Shown: positions 6,337 through 8,003 of the stretch, piece by piece
How the letters are laid out: each line of letters begins with the position of its first letter
Numbering within the stretch: position 1 is the stretch's first letter
Translations under genes and position numbers: made by a program
Notes under the pieces: generated by a model
Databases searched by the model: none
Told to the model about the DNA's origin: nothing
What the model saw: only the letters and a program-made list of their open reading frames with translations
NCBI GenBank assembly: GCA_015222115.1
Contig: JADFUO010000264.1
Location: forward strand, 1 to 8,003
Reading direction: 5' to 3'
Length of the DNA stretch: 8,003 bases
Origin: Bacteroidota bacterium
GTDB taxonomy: Bacteria; Bacteroidota; Bacteroidia; Bacteroidales; JADFUO01

Positions 6337-7932
6337 TTTATGCTAAAGAACAAAAAAATTCCGCATACATACGTTATTATATTTTACATCATCATTTTAT
6401 CCGCTGTTATGACATGGATAATTCCGGGTGGCGAATATGCTGAAACTATTGTTGAAAAAGATGGGATTGAAAAAACTGAATTGACTTTCAAATATATAGA
6501 CAGCCATGCACAAACATGGCAGGTGTTTGCTGCTTTGTTTAAAGGTTTTGTAAAGCAATCCGGAATAATAGTTTTTATTTTAATGATTGGCGGTGCGTTT
6601 TGGATCATGAACCACAGCCGTGCAATTGACGTTGGGATATTTTCATTTTTAAAATTTACTGAAAGATTGGAGAGGAATGTTTTTTTAAAAAAAATTGGAG
6701 TTGATAATTTTGTTATGGTTTTCATAATGCTTATGTTTAGTGCTTTTGGTGCTATTTTTGGCATGAGTGAAGAAACCATAGCATTTATCATCATTTTGGT
6801 GCCACTTGCAATCTCAATGGGTTATGACTCAATTACCGGTGTTTGTTTAGTGTTTGTGGCAGCAGGATTGGGTTTTGCAGGTGCCATTCTTAATCCGTTT
6901 ACAATTGGCATTGCACAAGGCATAGCCGAACTTCCATTATTCTCGGGCATTGAATACCGTTTTTTCTGCTGGGTTGTTATTAATCTTATCGGGATAATTT
7001 TTATACTAAGATATGCCCATAAAGTTAAACGTAATCCTAAAGCGTCTCCTGTTTATGAAGAAGATGCATACTGGCGTAAAAAAGAAAACCAGGATGTTGA
7101 ATCAATTGTTTATAAAACACCCATATCAGGTTGGATAACTTATGGAATTATACTCACAGCACTTATTATTTTTTCAATAATCTATCCAATGACCGAAATG
7201 AAAGTAGGTAATTCGTCAACTTCTCTACCAATGATACCCATTTCCGTTGTATTATTTGCAATTACCGGAATATTTACACTACGAAAATCCGTTCACTTTT
7301 TTGTTTTATCATTATTACTTTATACAATTTATTTTTTGATAGTTGGGGTAATGGGTTATAGCTGGTATATTATGAAGATAGCTACATTATTTTTTGCTAT
7401 GGGCGTTTTTTCCGGCATTGCAATGAATTATTCACCCAATAAAATAACTGACCTTTTTCTCAGTGGAGTTAAAGATATTTTATCTGCAGCAGTGATTGTA
7501 GGTTTGGCAGGAGGCATTATCGTAATTCTTGAAGACGGGAAAGTTATTGATACAATATTGTATGGATTGTCAAAATCTATGAACGAGATGGGGAATATTG
7601 CTTCAGTAGGTATTATGTATGTAATTCAAACTATAATTAATATAGTGATCCCATCGGGTTCGGCAAAAGCTGCTTTGACCATGCCAATTATGGCACCATT
7701 CTCCGACCTGATAGGCATTTCACGACAAGCAACAGTTATGGCTTTTCAGTTTGGTGATGGATTTACAAATATGATAACACCTACTTCGGGAGTGTTGATA
7801 GCTGTTTTGGGAGTTGCAAGAATACCTTATGAAAAATGGGTAAAATGGATTCTGCCTTTTATGATAGTTTTGATGATAATAGGATTCCTGCTTCTGATAC
7901 CAACAGTAACAATGCAATTGAACGGATTTTAG
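6334..7932 (+). CDS. YfcC-family membrane transporter (DcuC-like, amino acid/C4-dicarboxylate)
   Basis: This is a 532-residue polytopic inner-membrane protein with about 12 or more hydrophobic segments. PHTYVIIFYIIILSA and WIIPGGEY (28-35) are the classic YfcC-family opening. FGMSEETIAF (142-151), FAGAILNPFTIGIAQGIAEL (181-200) with LPLFSGI (200-206), PSGSAKA (440-446) and FQFGDGFTNMITPTSG (471-486) are the conserved re-entrant and substrate-site segments of the DcuC/ArcD-like group. Family members are annotated as basic amino acid antiporters or C4-dicarboxylate carriers; the substrate cannot be told here. A cytoplasmic loop (about 227-263) is charged. ATG 6334 and ATG 6340 (MLKNKKIPHTY) are both plausible starts, the second lying just outside the inverted repeat. 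The position after an exported amide hydrolase suggests uptake of a hydrolysis product, which is inference. No clear terminator follows in the remaining 71 nt of the window. Confidence 0.92.
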   Translation: MFMLKNKKIPHTYVIIFYIIILSAVMTWIIPGGEYAETIVEKDGIEKTELTFKYIDSHAQTWQVFAALFKGFVKQSGIIVFILMIGGAFWIMNHSRAIDVGIFSFLKFTERLERNVFLKKIGVDNFVMVFIMLMFSAFGAIFGMSEETIAFIIILVPLAISMGYDSITGVCLVFVAAGLGFAGAILNPFTIGIAQGIAELPLFSGIEYRFFCWVVINLIGIIFILRYAHKVKRNPKASPVYEEDAYWRKKENQDVESIVYKTPISGWITYGIILTALIIFSIIYPMTEMKVGNSSTSLPMIPISVVLFAITGIFTLRKSVHFFVLSLLLYTIYFLIVGVMGYSWYIMKIATLFFAMGVFSGIAMNYSPNKITDLFLSGVKDILSAAVIVGLAGGIIVILEDGKVIDTILYGLSKSMNEMGNIASVGIMYVIQTIINIVIPSGSAKAALTMPIMAPFSDLIGISRQATVMAFQFGDGFTNMITPTSGVLIAVLGVARIPYEKWVKWILPFMIVLMIIGFLLLIPTVTMQLNGF

Positions 7933-8003
7933 TATCTTCCTGTTTTCCGCAAACATAAATAAAGTTGAATGTTTCAAGATATAAAATACAGAATAACAAC
8001 ATA

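Noticed and set aside
6384..6794. 136-codon frame on the - strand
   Set aside because: It is a shadow of the YfcC-family transporter. Its hydrophobic look comes from antisense reading of membrane-segment codons and there is no start context or motif support.
7941..7955. TGTTT / AAACA mini-hairpin after the transporter stop, and TATCTT / AAGATA at 7933-7982
   Set aside because: These are stems of five or six A-T-rich pairs with no T-tract, at a level expected by chance in this composition. No terminator is claimed.

Overview
The window looks like a chromosomal segment from a member of the Bacteroidota, probably uncultured and possibly Bacteroidales-like. It is AT-rich, genes lack clear Shine-Dalgarno sequences, two genes begin with Bacteroidota-style signal peptides ending in ...SANSQ and ...SYSQQ, one product ends in a type IX secretion (Por secretion) sorting domain, and the best promoter candidate fits the Bacteroidota TTTG / TAnnTTTG pattern. 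No rRNA, tRNA, CRISPR array, insertion sequence or phage gene is visible.

Six genes lie on the + strand and fill almost the whole window. In order they are: an aspartate/glutamate racemase-family enzyme (24-716); a 133-nt gap holding a candidate promoter and two to three copies of a hairpin-forming repeat; a large exported protein whose C-terminal two thirds is a solenoid of twelve G-[D/N]-D-x-[Y/H] repeats (850-3087); 3 nt later an MDR-family oxidoreductase resembling mitochondrial enoyl-thioester reductase (3091-4116); nadD, nicotinate-nucleotide adenylyltransferase (4160-4759); 16 nt later a T9SS-exported Ntn-type acyltransferase/amide hydrolase of the C45 kind (4776-6290); and a YfcC-family membrane transporter (6334-7932), whose start codon lies in an 11-bp perfect inverted repeat. 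The short gaps suggest that 850-7932 may be read as one transcript, with the racemase gene either upstream in the same unit or in a separate one.

A tentative link can be drawn between the racemase, the exported amide hydrolase and the transporter. The hydrolase could release amino acids or acyl amino acids outside the inner membrane, the transporter could import an amino acid or dicarboxylate, and the racemase could interconvert D and L acidic amino acids. This is inference from family and neighbourhood only. nadD is housekeeping and the MDR enzyme has no evident tie to the others. The least understood item is the exported GDD-repeat solenoid protein. No clear new defence or mobile system is seen.
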